A stretch of DNA of 64,000 nucleotides from SZUA-442 sp963753185. GTDB lineage: Bacteria; Actinomycetota; Acidimicrobiia; Spongiisociales; UBA5794. Within the stretch, counting starts at the first letter, position 1, and each line of letters starts with the position of its first letter. The DNA is taken from assembly GCA_963753185.1 (NCBI GenBank), contig CAVWBO010000007.1, positions 2,232,001-2,296,000 of the forward strand, in the 5' to 3' direction. The notes under the pieces are model-generated. The model did no database searches. It saw only the letters and a list, made by a program, of their open reading frames with translations, and was not told the DNA's origin. Below, piece by piece: positions 44,843 to 53,517 of this stretch. Made by a program: the position numbers and the translations under genes.

Positions 44843-46005
44843 CCGGGAACCCTCAGCTTCGAGTGCTCATCGAGACGGGCGATCACCGGTGCGATCCTGT
44901 TGGACCAGCTCGCTTCGTGCGCCGATCGCCGTAGCGCATCCACGAATGCCGAGTCATGGGAACGATCGAGCGCTTCGGCCACGAGTCCGACGAAGGTTTG
45001 CGGGTCGTCGGCCGTGGAGATGAGGGGATGGGCCTCACACACGGGTAGCGGTGTCGCAACGACGGGAACACCGGCTGCCATGTACTCGTACATCTTCAGC
45101 GGACTCACAGCGCGGGTCAGGTCGTCGACCACGAACGGGACCACGCCGACATCGAAGGCATGGACGTACGCCGCTATCTCGTCGCTCGGCCGCGGTCCGA
45201 GGTAGTGGACGTTGGCGAGCCCTTCGAGATCGGTGAGGTGCTCCCTGACACTCGGATCCACAGGACCGACCAGCACGATCTGCGCGTCATCCAGCCGACC
45301 CGCGAGGGCGCCGACGAGGTCGAAGTCGAACCATCGCGCGATCATGCCGTGGTACCCCACGACCGGGCCATCGACGTCAGGCATGTCGGAGGGCCGGGGT
45401 CTGGGCCGACCGAAGGCCTTCGGATCGACTCCGTTCTCGACGTACAGGATGTCGCTGCGCTCGGACCGGTGCTGGTCGATCAGTGCCGGTGCGGATGCCA
45501 TCACTACGTCGGCACGATCCATGGCGACCGGATGGTGGAATCGAACACGTCGATGCTCGGGCATGCCGACCTCGTCTTCGTCGTAGATCGTGAGGTCGTC
45601 GAGGATGTCATACACCACAACGGCATCCTCGTAGCGCTCGAACAGGGACACCAGCGGTGCGAAGTGCACGTACAGGATGACGCCGGAGCGGGGGGTTTCC
45701 TCGAGGGTCGGGACGATCGTGACCCTTCCGATCTTCCGAGTGTGCGTCTCTCGGGGGTCGACGAAGTATGCGTCGTGCCCGTACTCGGCGAATGCCTCCA
45801 CGATGAACTGCGGCCGTTGGCGCATATCGTCCCACCGTGCCCATGTGGGGAGGTACACGACGGGCCGGAGCTCGCCGGTCCGTGGAGGTTCCAGCTTCGG
45901 GTACCCGGCGAGGGAGTCCTTGGCTGTGGCAGCACCGGGGATCCGCTTGAGCAGCCTGCGCACGGACGGAGGCAGTCGGTTGGCTAACTGGACGGCTCGG
46001 CGCAT
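44839..46005 (-). CDS. Glycosyltransferase, GT-B type (GT4-like)
   Basis: The 388-residue enzyme has VVYLPTWARWDDMRQRPQF near the N-terminus, VVVYDILDDLTIYDEDEVG, ILYVENGVDPKAFGRPRP, VVGYHGMIARWFDFDLVG, QIVLVGPVDPSV, GVVPFVVDDLTRAVSPLKM and YEYMAAGVPVVATPL. It is related to the C-terminal part of the enzyme at 40626 (VSPLKx-YEYxA). The start overlaps the 3' end of the M15 gene by 22 bp and its stop overlaps the next start (ATGA). The sugar is unknown. Confidence 0.87.
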   Translation of the reverse strand: MRRAVQLANRLPPSVRRLLKRIPGAATAKDSLAGYPKLEPPRTGELRPVVYLPTWARWDDMRQRPQFIVEAFAEYGHDAYFVDPRETHTRKIGRVTIVPTLEETPRSGVILYVHFAPLVSLFERYEDAVVVYDILDDLTIYDEDEVGMPEHRRVRFHHPVAMDRADVVMASAPALIDQHRSERSDILYVENGVDPKAFGRPRPRPSDMPDVDGPVVGYHGMIARWFDFDLVGALAGRLDDAQIVLVGPVDPSVREHLTDLEGLANVHYLGPRPSDEIAAYVHAFDVGVVPFVVDDLTRAVSPLKMYEYMAAGVPVVATPLPVCEAHPLISTADDPQTFVGLVAEALDRSHDSAFVDALRRSAHEASWSNRIAPVIARLDEHSKLRVPG

Positions 46006-48242
46006 GCTGCGACGATAGAGCGTGGCCCGATGAACCCTCGCCCGATCAGGGAAGGACGCTGCCCAACGATCGGGAAGCTCGTACCGTCGTGTGAGTGGAG
46101 GTGGATCACGTGGTCAGCTACACCGGAACTGTTGGAGAGTCTGATGTACCAATTGCCGGTCGACTCCCTGTACATAGCGATCGTGTCGATGCCGTCCCCA
46201 TTCCAGTCTCCGGCAATCGGGATGTCGCCACGCTCACCGAACGCGAATGAGACGTCGGCGGGGCCTGCGCCCAGCTCCCACTTGAGGTAGATGTGACCCG
46301 CCGTTGGTCTGTGGAGGCCGATCTCGGTGTCGTCATCGCCATCGAAGTCGCCCGTGAACGGAATGTCACCGAAGTCACCGAAGTCGAAGAAGTAGTCGGC
46401 TTCACCGAGGCCCTCGCTCCCGTCGCCGAGTGCGTTGATCACGTAGATCCTCTGCTCCGAAGGTCGGAAGATGCTGACGGTGTCGCATCCGTCACCGTTG
46501 AAGTCGCCGGCAAGGGGGACGTCCGAAGGATTTCCGAAGAAGAACTCGAGATCCGCAATCCCTTCGGTGTTCGAGTTCCGTAGGTACACGAATCCATCGG
46601 ACCGCCGATACAGGCCAGGGGTGTCGACGCCGTCGCAGTCCCAGTCACCCATGAATGGGACATCGTTCGGGTTGCCGTAGAAGAACTCGGTCAGATCGGC
46701 CTCGGACCTCGGGCGATCCGCTTGCGTCCACACTCCGCCGAGATCGACGAAGCCGATGGTGTCACAAGAGGCGCCGATGCACTCGGGGCCGGCGTCCACA
46801 GGCAGCGACGTGGCCCGTTGGAACCATGCATCCGGGGCTCCGGAAGACCAGCCACCGAGAGCGATCACGACCGAAGAACCATTGACGACGAAGAGGTCGT
46901 CCCTGCCATCGCCGTCATAGTCCCCGATACCGACCGACGCGCCAGCAGGGATCGAAACATCCGGATTGAGGGACACCGAGCCTCCGGTGGCGAGGGACAC
47001 CCTCACGTTGGGAGAGCCTCCGCTCGGAACGGCGTACACGTCACTCTTGCCGTCGACGTCATGGTCGCCGGTGATCAGGCGGTCACCCGAGCCACCCGGA
47101 CGGGGAATCAGCCCAACGACGGATGAGTATCCCGTCACCGACGCGTAGATGTCGATCGTCGAGCCATTGACGGCGTAGATGTCCGGTCTGAAGTCGTTGT
47201 CGAGGTGACCGAGCATGAGGGTCGACGCCGTGGAAGGGACCTTGGTCGTGACCGAGACCGACGACGTGTAGTCGCTCTCCCCCGTCCACACGTCGAACCG
47301 GATCTCGGGACCGCTCCGGTCGGGAACCCACGCGTCCATGCGCCCGTCGAGGTCGTAGTCACCGATGAGCGAGTCGGCCGCGCCGGTGCTCGCCGTCGCA
47401 CGCACTGCGACGGTTCGATAGTTCCCGACTGCTCCAGCAGCCTCCATGCGTCCGGTCGGTTCGAGGCGCACGATGTCCGGTGCCCCCTCCCCCGTCATGT
47501 CGGCGATGGTGATCGACGACCCTTCCTTGGTGCCAACGACCGTTGTGTGGGCGATCGACGCGCCGCGAAACCCTGTCGCACCGGTAACGGGGGGATACGG
47601 TGCCAGCCGCTCGACCCCGGGAGTCACGACGGGTCCACTCCAGGAGAAGTGCATGGCATCCTTCACATCGACCCAGTCACCACCCCAACAGAATCCGGCG
47701 TCGCTGAACGATCGAACGAGCCAGTCGGGATAGTCCGTCCTCAGGACGTTGTCGCGGCTGTAGGGGTTCTGCGCCGGGTTGAAGTCGAACGCAGTCCCGA
47801 ATGCATGCTCGGACGGCTGGACGGTGCCCCCGACGGTCCGCCACACCCAGGATCCAGCGGAGTAGATGTAGTACGACTTTCCCTGTGCGTGATGGGCGGC
47901 GAGTGCCTGGCCCGCTTGCTCGAGGGCAGGCAGCATCCGCGCATGGGCACGAATGACGCGGCTCGAACCGGGTAGCCGCCAATCACGAATCGACTGCTGG
48001 ACTTGGTAGTACGTCCGTCCAAACATGGATCCCCACGGCCCACGAATCTGCGTCGAGGTCGGCATCGATCCCGACACGCCGACAAATGGCCTCATCGTGC
48101 CACGCACGTGTGGTTCACATCCGTGCGACTCAGAGAAGTTGACGATGTTCTCCCCCGCATCGTTCGCCGAAGCCGGTGAGGGCGACAGGAGGAGCACCGC
48201 AACGAGCGCGGCGAACACCCAGAGTGTTGGCTTCCTGACCAT
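45984..48242 (-). CDS. Secreted M15 (VanY/L,D-carboxypeptidase-like) peptidase with VCBS and FG-GAP-like repeats
   Basis: The 752-residue protein has a signal peptide (VFAALVAVLLLSPSPASA) and an M15-type zinc peptidase domain (about 75-205): SEHAFGTAFDFN (His146, Asp153) and KDAMHFSW (His198), the metal ligands of D-Ala-D-Ala or L-Ala-D-Glu peptidases. Four VCBS/FG-GAP units follow (LIGDYDLDGRMDAW, LITGDHDVDGKSDVYAV, GIGDYDGDGRDDLFVV). After the linker CIGASCDTIGF comes the shared five-unit domain, with the Cys pair in units 1 and 2 (DWDCDGVDT, DFNGDGCDT). It would trim peptidoglycan stems. ATG 48242 precedes the signal peptide. It overlaps the downstream glycosyltransferase, tying this secreted enzyme to glycan synthesis. 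Confidence 0.9.
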   Translation of the reverse strand: MVRKPTLWVFAALVAVLLLSPSPASANDAGENIVNFSESHGCEPHVRGTMRPFVGVSGSMPTSTQIRGPWGSMFGRTYYQVQQSIRDWRLPGSSRVIRAHARMLPALEQAGQALAAHHAQGKSYYIYSAGSWVWRTVGGTVQPSEHAFGTAFDFNPAQNPYSRDNVLRTDYPDWLVRSFSDAGFCWGGDWVDVKDAMHFSWSGPVVTPGVERLAPYPPVTGATGFRGASIAHTTVVGTKEGSSITIADMTGEGAPDIVRLEPTGRMEAAGAVGNYRTVAVRATASTGAADSLIGDYDLDGRMDAWVPDRSGPEIRFDVWTGESDYTSSVSVTTKVPSTASTLMLGHLDNDFRPDIYAVNGSTIDIYASVTGYSSVVGLIPRPGGSGDRLITGDHDVDGKSDVYAVPSGGSPNVRVSLATGGSVSLNPDVSIPAGASVGIGDYDGDGRDDLFVVNGSSVVIALGGWSSGAPDAWFQRATSLPVDAGPECIGASCDTIGFVDLGGVWTQADRPRSEADLTEFFYGNPNDVPFMGDWDCDGVDTPGLYRRSDGFVYLRNSNTEGIADLEFFFGNPSDVPLAGDFNGDGCDTVSIFRPSEQRIYVINALGDGSEGLGEADYFFDFGDFGDIPFTGDFDGDDDTEIGLHRPTAGHIYLKWELGAGPADVSFAFGERGDIPIAGDWNGDGIDTIAMYRESTGNWYIRLSNSSGVADHVIHLHSHDGTSFPIVGQRPSLIGRGFIGPRSIVAACAEPSS

Positions 48243-48285
48243 CAGACGGTCAGGGTACGTACCGAGGCCATTGGATTCGTGCCTT

Positions 48286-49569
48286 TCAGCGCGCTCCGAA
48301 GCCCGATAGGACCGTCCACACGCTCTTGCCGATGATCTGGACATCGAGCCAGAACGACGAGTGCTTGATGTAGAACAGGTCGTATGTGAGCTTCTCTACT
48401 GTCTCGGCTTGATCATCGGCATACCCGTAGTTCACTTGAGCCCATCCGGTGACGCCCGGCCGGACGAGGTGGCGCGATTCGTAGAAGGGGATCTCCCTGG
48501 CGTACTCGGCGACGAACACGGGACGCTCCGGTCGTGGGCCGATCAGGCTCAACTCTCCCTTCACGACGCCCCAGAGCTGGGGGAACTCGTCGAGGCGGCT
48601 CTTGCGAAGGAACCGTCCGGTCCTCGTGATCCGCGGATCGAACTCGCTCGCAAACGCCGGACCCTCGCTCTCGGCGTCGTCGATCATCGTCCGGAACTTC
48701 GTCAACGTGAATGTCTTGCCGTCCCTCCCGACACGCTCCTGTCGATACAGGACAGGCCCCGGGGAGTCGAGCTTCACGGCGATGGCGACGATGCCTGCCA
48801 CGGCGAGCCACAGCGGGAACGTGAGCACGACGGCGATAACGTCCAGCACACGCTTGACAGGCGCATAGGACGATCGCGACACAGGCTGGGAGAGCTCCCA
48901 TCCCTCCGCGAGATGGACCATCGGGATCCGTCCGGTGTGTTCCTCGTAGACAGTCGAGAACGCCCGGATCGTCGTTCCCGCGATCGATGCCGACGACACG
49001 TACTGCGCCATCGACTGGGAGAGCACGGCTCTGAGGTCGACGGCAAGGGTGACCCCTTCGTCCACCGGTTCCCGTGGCGACTCCTCAGACGGATCGAGTA
49101 CCGACATCACCCTGATGTGGGGCGCATCCAGGAGATCCTCGATGAGCGCCTTCTCCGATGTCACGAGCGACACGGGTTCCTGCCACGGCCTCGCACGACG
49201 AATGGACCGATGCAGGAGCGAGAGGAAGAGCCAGATGACGCCGAACCACACGAGGTAGGACCGGGAGAAGTAGGTCCTCGACAACACGATTCCCATGGCG
49301 GTGAACACGACGGTGAACGTGACGAAGAAGACCGCCCTGCCGTACAGAGGCCGGGGAGCCGTCGTTCGCCACGCCTTGAACGAGACGGTGAGCCCGATGA
49401 CGGCACCGATCACCAACAGACCGATCTTCGGCCAGATGGAGTCCCCCGGAGCAAGCGACACGTTCCAGAACCACGGCGTGTCGAAGACGATCCACGATGC
49501 GAAGAGCACCGCAACGACGAATCCCGCGACATCGGTGACGAGCACGGATCTGACGAATCTTCGTCTCAT
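48286..49569 (-). CDS. Exopolysaccharide polyprenyl glycosylphosphotransferase (long, WbaP-like)
   Basis: The 427-residue enzyme has four N-terminal membrane segments (for example DVAGFVVAVLFASWIVF and IGLLVIGAVIGLTV), a soluble Rossmann-like middle domain and a C-terminal catalytic domain. The last has a re-entrant helix (VLDVIAVVLTFPLWLAVAG), RQERVGRDGKTFTLTKFRTM, LDEFPQLWGVVKGELSLIG and PGVTGWAQVNYGYA. It starts glycan synthesis by moving a sugar phosphate to polyprenyl phosphate. ATG 49569 is chosen since longer frames run into the divergent HIT gene. It lies 43 bp upstream of the M15 gene on the same strand, so it probably heads that operon. Confidence 0.92.
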   Translation of the reverse strand: MRRRFVRSVLVTDVAGFVVAVLFASWIVFDTPWFWNVSLAPGDSIWPKIGLLVIGAVIGLTVSFKAWRTTAPRPLYGRAVFFVTFTVVFTAMGIVLSRTYFSRSYLVWFGVIWLFLSLLHRSIRRARPWQEPVSLVTSEKALIEDLLDAPHIRVMSVLDPSEESPREPVDEGVTLAVDLRAVLSQSMAQYVSSASIAGTTIRAFSTVYEEHTGRIPMVHLAEGWELSQPVSRSSYAPVKRVLDVIAVVLTFPLWLAVAGIVAIAVKLDSPGPVLYRQERVGRDGKTFTLTKFRTMIDDAESEGPAFASEFDPRITRTGRFLRKSRLDEFPQLWGVVKGELSLIGPRPERPVFVAEYAREIPFYESRHLVRPGVTGWAQVNYGYADDQAETVEKLTYDLFYIKHSSFWLDVQIIGKSVWTVLSGFGAR

Positions 49570-49615
49570 GTATGCGTAGGCTACCCACTGGACGATGTCG
49601 GGAGCACCGGAAACC

Positions 49616-50014
49616 ATGGCCTCCGTCTTCACGAGGATCATCGAGGGAGACCTCCCAGGGAGGTTCGTCCACCGCGACGATCGGTGCGTCGCATTCCTCA
49701 CGATCGAGCCACTCTCACCCGGTCACACGCTCGTCGTCCCGATCGAGGAGGTCGATCACTGGATCGACCTCGATCCCGACCTCGCTGCGCATCTGATGGT
49801 CGTTGCGCAACGGATCGGCCGGGCAATCGACACCGCGTTCGACCCTGCCAGGGTGGCGGTACTGATCATCGGTGACGAGGTGCCCCACGTCCACCTCCAC
49901 GTGGTCCCGATCAACGGAATCGCCGACTTGAATTTCGCCAACGTCGACCGGAATCCCGCCCCTTCGTCGCTCGATGACGCACGGGAAAGGATCGCAGCCG
50001 CCCTCGACGGCTAG
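49616..50014 (+). CDS. HIT-family (histidine triad) hydrolase
   Basis: The 132-residue protein has the triad HVHLHVVP (HxHxHxx), a start MASVFTRIIEGDLPGRFV typical of bacterial HIT proteins, and HTLVVPIEEVDHW. These enzymes hydrolyse adenosine 5'-phosphoramidate-like or dinucleotide substrates. The C-terminal motif is complete and the length usual. ATG 49616 follows GGGAG; ATG 49595 would add seven residues. It is followed after 9 bp by the SRPBCC gene. Confidence 0.92.
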   Translation: MASVFTRIIEGDLPGRFVHRDDRCVAFLTIEPLSPGHTLVVPIEEVDHWIDLDPDLAAHLMVVAQRIGRAIDTAFDPARVAVLIIGDEVPHVHLHVVPINGIADLNFANVDRNPAPSSLDDARERIAAALDG

Positions 50015-50023
50015 AGTCCCACC

Positions 50024-50455
50024 ATGCCGTCAGCCACGTTCAGTCACACCGTGTCCGTTGACGCGTCGCCAGGCCGTGCTTGGGCGGTGCTCCAGGATCC
50101 TGACACGTGGTCGCGGATCGGTCCGGTGTCCGATGTCACGAATCCGACATTCCTCGAGGATGGCACCCTGTCGGGCTTCGACTGGATCGCCAATGTGGGC
50201 GGCAAGAAGTACGACGGATCCGCAGTCGGCGGCGCCTACACGGTCGACGAGCGTTTCACGATGACCCTCGACACATCGGAGATTGCCGGCGACGTCGTGG
50301 CCACGATCGCACGCGACAATCCCTCGACCCAGGTCACGGTCGAGATCACGTTCCGCACCAAGGGCATGCTCTCGGCGATGTTCTTTCCCGCCATCAGGCA
50401 GGCACTCGCCTCCGGTTTCCCCCAACAGGTCGAAGATCTCGCCGCCGCGATCTGA
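50024..50455 (+). CDS. SRPBCC (START-like) family protein
   Basis: The 143-residue protein begins FSHTVSVDASPGRAWAVLQD and has WSRIGPVSDVTN, a strand-rich centre (FTMTLDTSEIAGDVVATIA, TQVTVEITFRTKG) and a long C-terminal helix (MFFPAIRQALASGFPQQVEDL). This is the helix-grip fold of polyketide cyclase/START-like proteins. They bind hydrophobic ligands or are related to aromatase/cyclases; the ligand here is not known. It is probably co-transcribed with the HIT gene. Confidence 0.82.
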   Translation: MPSATFSHTVSVDASPGRAWAVLQDPDTWSRIGPVSDVTNPTFLEDGTLSGFDWIANVGGKKYDGSAVGGAYTVDERFTMTLDTSEIAGDVVATIARDNPSTQVTVEITFRTKGMLSAMFFPAIRQALASGFPQQVEDLAAAI

Positions 50456-51920
50456 GCACTTCGCCTCCACGTTCGCTTCCCGTCACGCAAGAGATCAACG
50501 TTGCGAGACGATCCGGTCCTCCTCCGAAGCAAGGTCGTCCCGCGTCCGTTGAGATGCATGTCGCGGGCAGGCATGCGGCAGCGCCGCTGAACAGCAACGC
50601 GATGGGAACGATGTAGTAGTTCGGGAACGCTTGTTTCGAGAACACGATGAGTGCGAGCAGGATTGCCGCTGATGAGACTGCGAACCCGTGCGGTCCGATC
50701 GGTGACCGCCGAAGGACCACGAAGACCACCCCGATCACGACCGCTGCCTGACCTGCGAGAACCAGCAATTCCGGTGGTGGCGAACCGATAACCCTCGCTA
50801 CCGCGGCGGGGAGGGCGAGGGAATCAATGCGGAAGGGTTGCAGGAAATGCACACGCACAACTGAGTGCAGGAAGCCCGTAGGACTCCAGATGAGGAACGG
50901 GAGCGTCGTGACAATCAGCACCGCAAACGCGGGCCACATCTCACGAGTCACTCTCCGCACCGACCACGGTCGCTCGATCAGAAGCAGGGATGCGGGAAAC
51001 AACAGGACGGCATACTGTTTCAGACTCACAGCCAGCCCCACGAGATACGGTGCAGCACGAGAACGGCGTGATGCAGCAAGGACTGCGAGCGACGCAGCGA
51101 GCATGAGGATCGGTTCGGTCCACCCGAATCGAACCACATAGAGGCCGGGTGACACACAAAGGAACGCGGCGGACATCATGCGACCGTGATGGGTGGGAGA
51201 GATCGCCGCTACAACCACTCCGGTGGCGATGAGAGCCAGCGCATACGCGACACGCACCTCATCGAACAGGACTTCGAAGGGTGTGACCACGATGAGGCTC
51301 AGCGGCGGATAGAGGTATCCGAACTGCAGAACGCCGTCGACAACGAGTGACGGGTCGTAGAATCGCTGCGTCTTCTCCGGGGTGTAGTGGTTGTCATATG
51401 TGATCTCATATGGGCTGCTCCCGGCTACAAGAGCGTTGGCAGCCTCGGATTGGAACAGCATGACGTCGATGGTGTCGTTGCGTTCCATCGATGCAGACAG
51501 ACCGATCACCAAGGCAACGGTCACGCAGGTAAGCAGGATGACGTAGGGAACCCACGAACTCTCTGCTACGGCATTCCAAGTGATCGACCCTGCGACGACC
51601 ACGGATACAACACCAAAGGCCACGGCGAATCCCGTAGTCCGGGGCAACACCATGCCATAGAACGACGAGGCGAACATCACGATCGCTAGCACCTGGATCA
51701 CCCGCAGGTACCTCGAGAGGCCGTACACGGTGTCCGGAACACCTGACGCTGATCGGCCAACCACGGCAGCGACGGCGACCACGAGCCCTACCACGACGCA
51801 TCCACTTGACAGCATCATCATCGAGACAGCGCCCGGACCATCGAGGAGCCACAAAAGGCATCCTACGGAGACGGCAGTCCCGGCCGATACGGCCAACGTA
51901 GCCCTCTGGATGTCCGTCAT
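50394..51920 (-). CDS. Polytopic GT-C glycosyltransferase (GT87/DUF2029-like)
   Basis: The 508-residue protein has about eleven membrane segments. After one come LVAGSSPYEITYDNHY and DGVLQFGYLYPPLSL, then GWTEPILMLAASLAV and VSLKQYAVLLFPASLLL, which match polyprenyl-phospho-mannose-dependent transferases of GT87. The ATG at 51920 overlaps the stop of the GT2-methyltransferase gene (ATGA). The last 60 residues (TDAGRPCFGGG and onward) overlap the SRPBCC gene antisense. A shift near 50580 would give RHASQRTRDDLASEED and a stop at 50495 with no overlap, so the C-terminus is uncertain. It probably acts on the outer face of the membrane. Confidence 0.83.
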   Translation of the reverse strand: MTDIQRATLAVSAGTAVSVGCLLWLLDGPGAVSMMMLSSGCVVVGLVVAVAAVVGRSASGVPDTVYGLSRYLRVIQVLAIVMFASSFYGMVLPRTTGFAVAFGVVSVVVAGSITWNAVAESSWVPYVILLTCVTVALVIGLSASMERNDTIDVMLFQSEAANALVAGSSPYEITYDNHYTPEKTQRFYDPSLVVDGVLQFGYLYPPLSLIVVTPFEVLFDEVRVAYALALIATGVVVAAISPTHHGRMMSAAFLCVSPGLYVVRFGWTEPILMLAASLAVLAASRRSRAAPYLVGLAVSLKQYAVLLFPASLLLIERPWSVRRVTREMWPAFAVLIVTTLPFLIWSPTGFLHSVVRVHFLQPFRIDSLALPAAVARVIGSPPPELLVLAGQAAVVIGVVFVVLRRSPIGPHGFAVSSAAILLALIVFSKQAFPNYYIVPIALLFSGAAACLPATCISTDAGRPCFGGGPDRLATLISCVTGSERGGEVLRSRRRDLRPVGGNRRRVPA

Positions 51921-53413
51921 CGAGGATACCGCCCACCGCTGACCGCGTCGGCAACGAGGAACTCCACGGAAGGGGTGGACTCGGCGACGACGAAGATCTG
52001 GAACGAGAACAGAGTTCTGCTCAGGCCGATCATGAGGACGTTGAGCCAAAGCATCGCGTGCTACTCGCACGCCTCCCGAGTATGAGCGGAAATGGCACGG
52101 GAACGCCCTGCATCGATGAGATGCGGAATCCCGAATCGCGAAGGAGGTGTCGGAGGGTTCGAAACGTGAAGAGCCTCTTGTGCTTCCTATCCAGGATGCC
52201 CGACCGACCGTAGTTGAACTGCCCGAGGAGCAACGACAACCGCTGAGTGAAGAAGGCGATGTTGGCTGTCGACATCACGAGCTGGACTGGACGATGATCG
52301 AACTGCGATCTCAACCGATCGAGGAAGTCCTCCGGGTGGGATACATGTTCGATGGCGTCGAGCATCAAGATGGTGTCGAAATCCGCTGCGTCGAATTCGA
52401 GGGGATCATCGAGATCTTGCTGGACGTAGTCGATGGAGGGATGGGCTGTCACGAGAGGCGTCGCGTCGACGACGGTGACCTTGCACCCCCTCTCTGTGAG
52501 GGCGGCTGCCACCTCGAATCCACCGCCTCCGAGATCCAAGACACGCGAGCCCGGTCGAACTGTCGACACGGCGAGCGAATGCGAGCTGACGAAACTCAGC
52601 TTTGGCCGATAGGGCGACGGGGCATTGACGGGATCGAGCCGACGCAATTGCCAGAACCCCAGTCGATGCGTGACACTCGCCGCCGTGTTCACCACCACGT
52701 CGAACGCATAGCGAAGTCCGTTGACGCGCGATATCTCATCGCCGTAGTAGGTCGGTATCGGGAGCTCCACGATCAACGACCCATTGTTCAGTAGCTGGAG
52801 GATGATCTGTGTGTCGAAGTGGAAGTCATTCGTATTGAGCTTGTAGTGGATCTGGTCGAGGGCGGTCACCCTGTAGATCCGGTATCCGCTGTGGTACTCG
52901 GAGAAGCTCCGACCCAACATGGTGTTCTGCAGTCGAGTGAGGACCTTGTTGCCGACGAACTTGTAGAGGGGCATTCCACCCTTGAGCGCCGCGCCGCGCT
53001 GCCAGCATGCGACTTCCGAATACCGCATCTGCTCGCCCTTCGACAATCGGTTCCAGCAATCGCCCGAGCTCTTCCGGCGCGTACTGACCGTCTCCATGAA
53101 TGAGAGCCACGAAGTCGAAACCCTGCTTTGACGCATAGGCGTAGCCGATCTTCTGGTTACCGCCATATCCCTGGTTGTAGACGTTTCGAAGGACTGTCAG
53201 GGGAAGTTCGGGATGGGCCGTCGCGTACTCGCGGCCGATCTCGAAGGTTCGATCCGTCGAAGCATCGTCCACGACGAGCACCTCAACATCGAAACCTGTC
53301 AGAACCTCACCCGGCAATCGGTCGAGCACCTCCTTGAGCGTCGACTCCGCCTGGTAGGCGACGACGAAGATCAACAAGCGCGGGGCACCCGTGCGGCCGC
53401 GACTCTCAGGCAT
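51917..53413 (-). CDS. Fusion of glycosyltransferase family 2 and SAM-dependent methyltransferase (two frameshifts)
   Basis: The N-terminal part is a GT2 (LIFVVAYQAESTLKEVL, VVDDASTDRTFEIG, NVYNQGYGGNQKIGY, LIHGDGQYAPEEL, VFGSRML). An extra base near 52995 shifts the frame; the next frame carries KGGMPLYKFVGNKVLT and SEYHSGYRIYRV, the normal continuation. The methyltransferase follows: VLDLGGGGFEVAAALTERG, VVDATP, ILMLDAIEHVSHPEDFL and KRLFTFRTLRHLLRDSGF. A second shift near 52055 hides the last part (LWLNVLMIGLSRTLFSFQI), which ends at TGA 51917, overlapping the next ATG as ATGA. That overlap supports the reading. It would make a polyprenyl-linked or glycan sugar and methylate it. Confidence 0.87.
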
Positions 53414-53517
53414 CGAGGATCCCTCCAGGTACGTGGTCCCATTGGTTTCGGCGGGTGATGCTCAGCCTTGAGCACCTTGGCCGGTTCGTACCGTATCAGC
53501 AGCAGACAACACTCGGA

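Noticed and set aside
48361..49875. 504-residue plus-strand frame
   Set aside because: It is antisense to the WbaP-like gene and crosses the HIT gene; it is rich in Arg, Glu and Asp with no domain.
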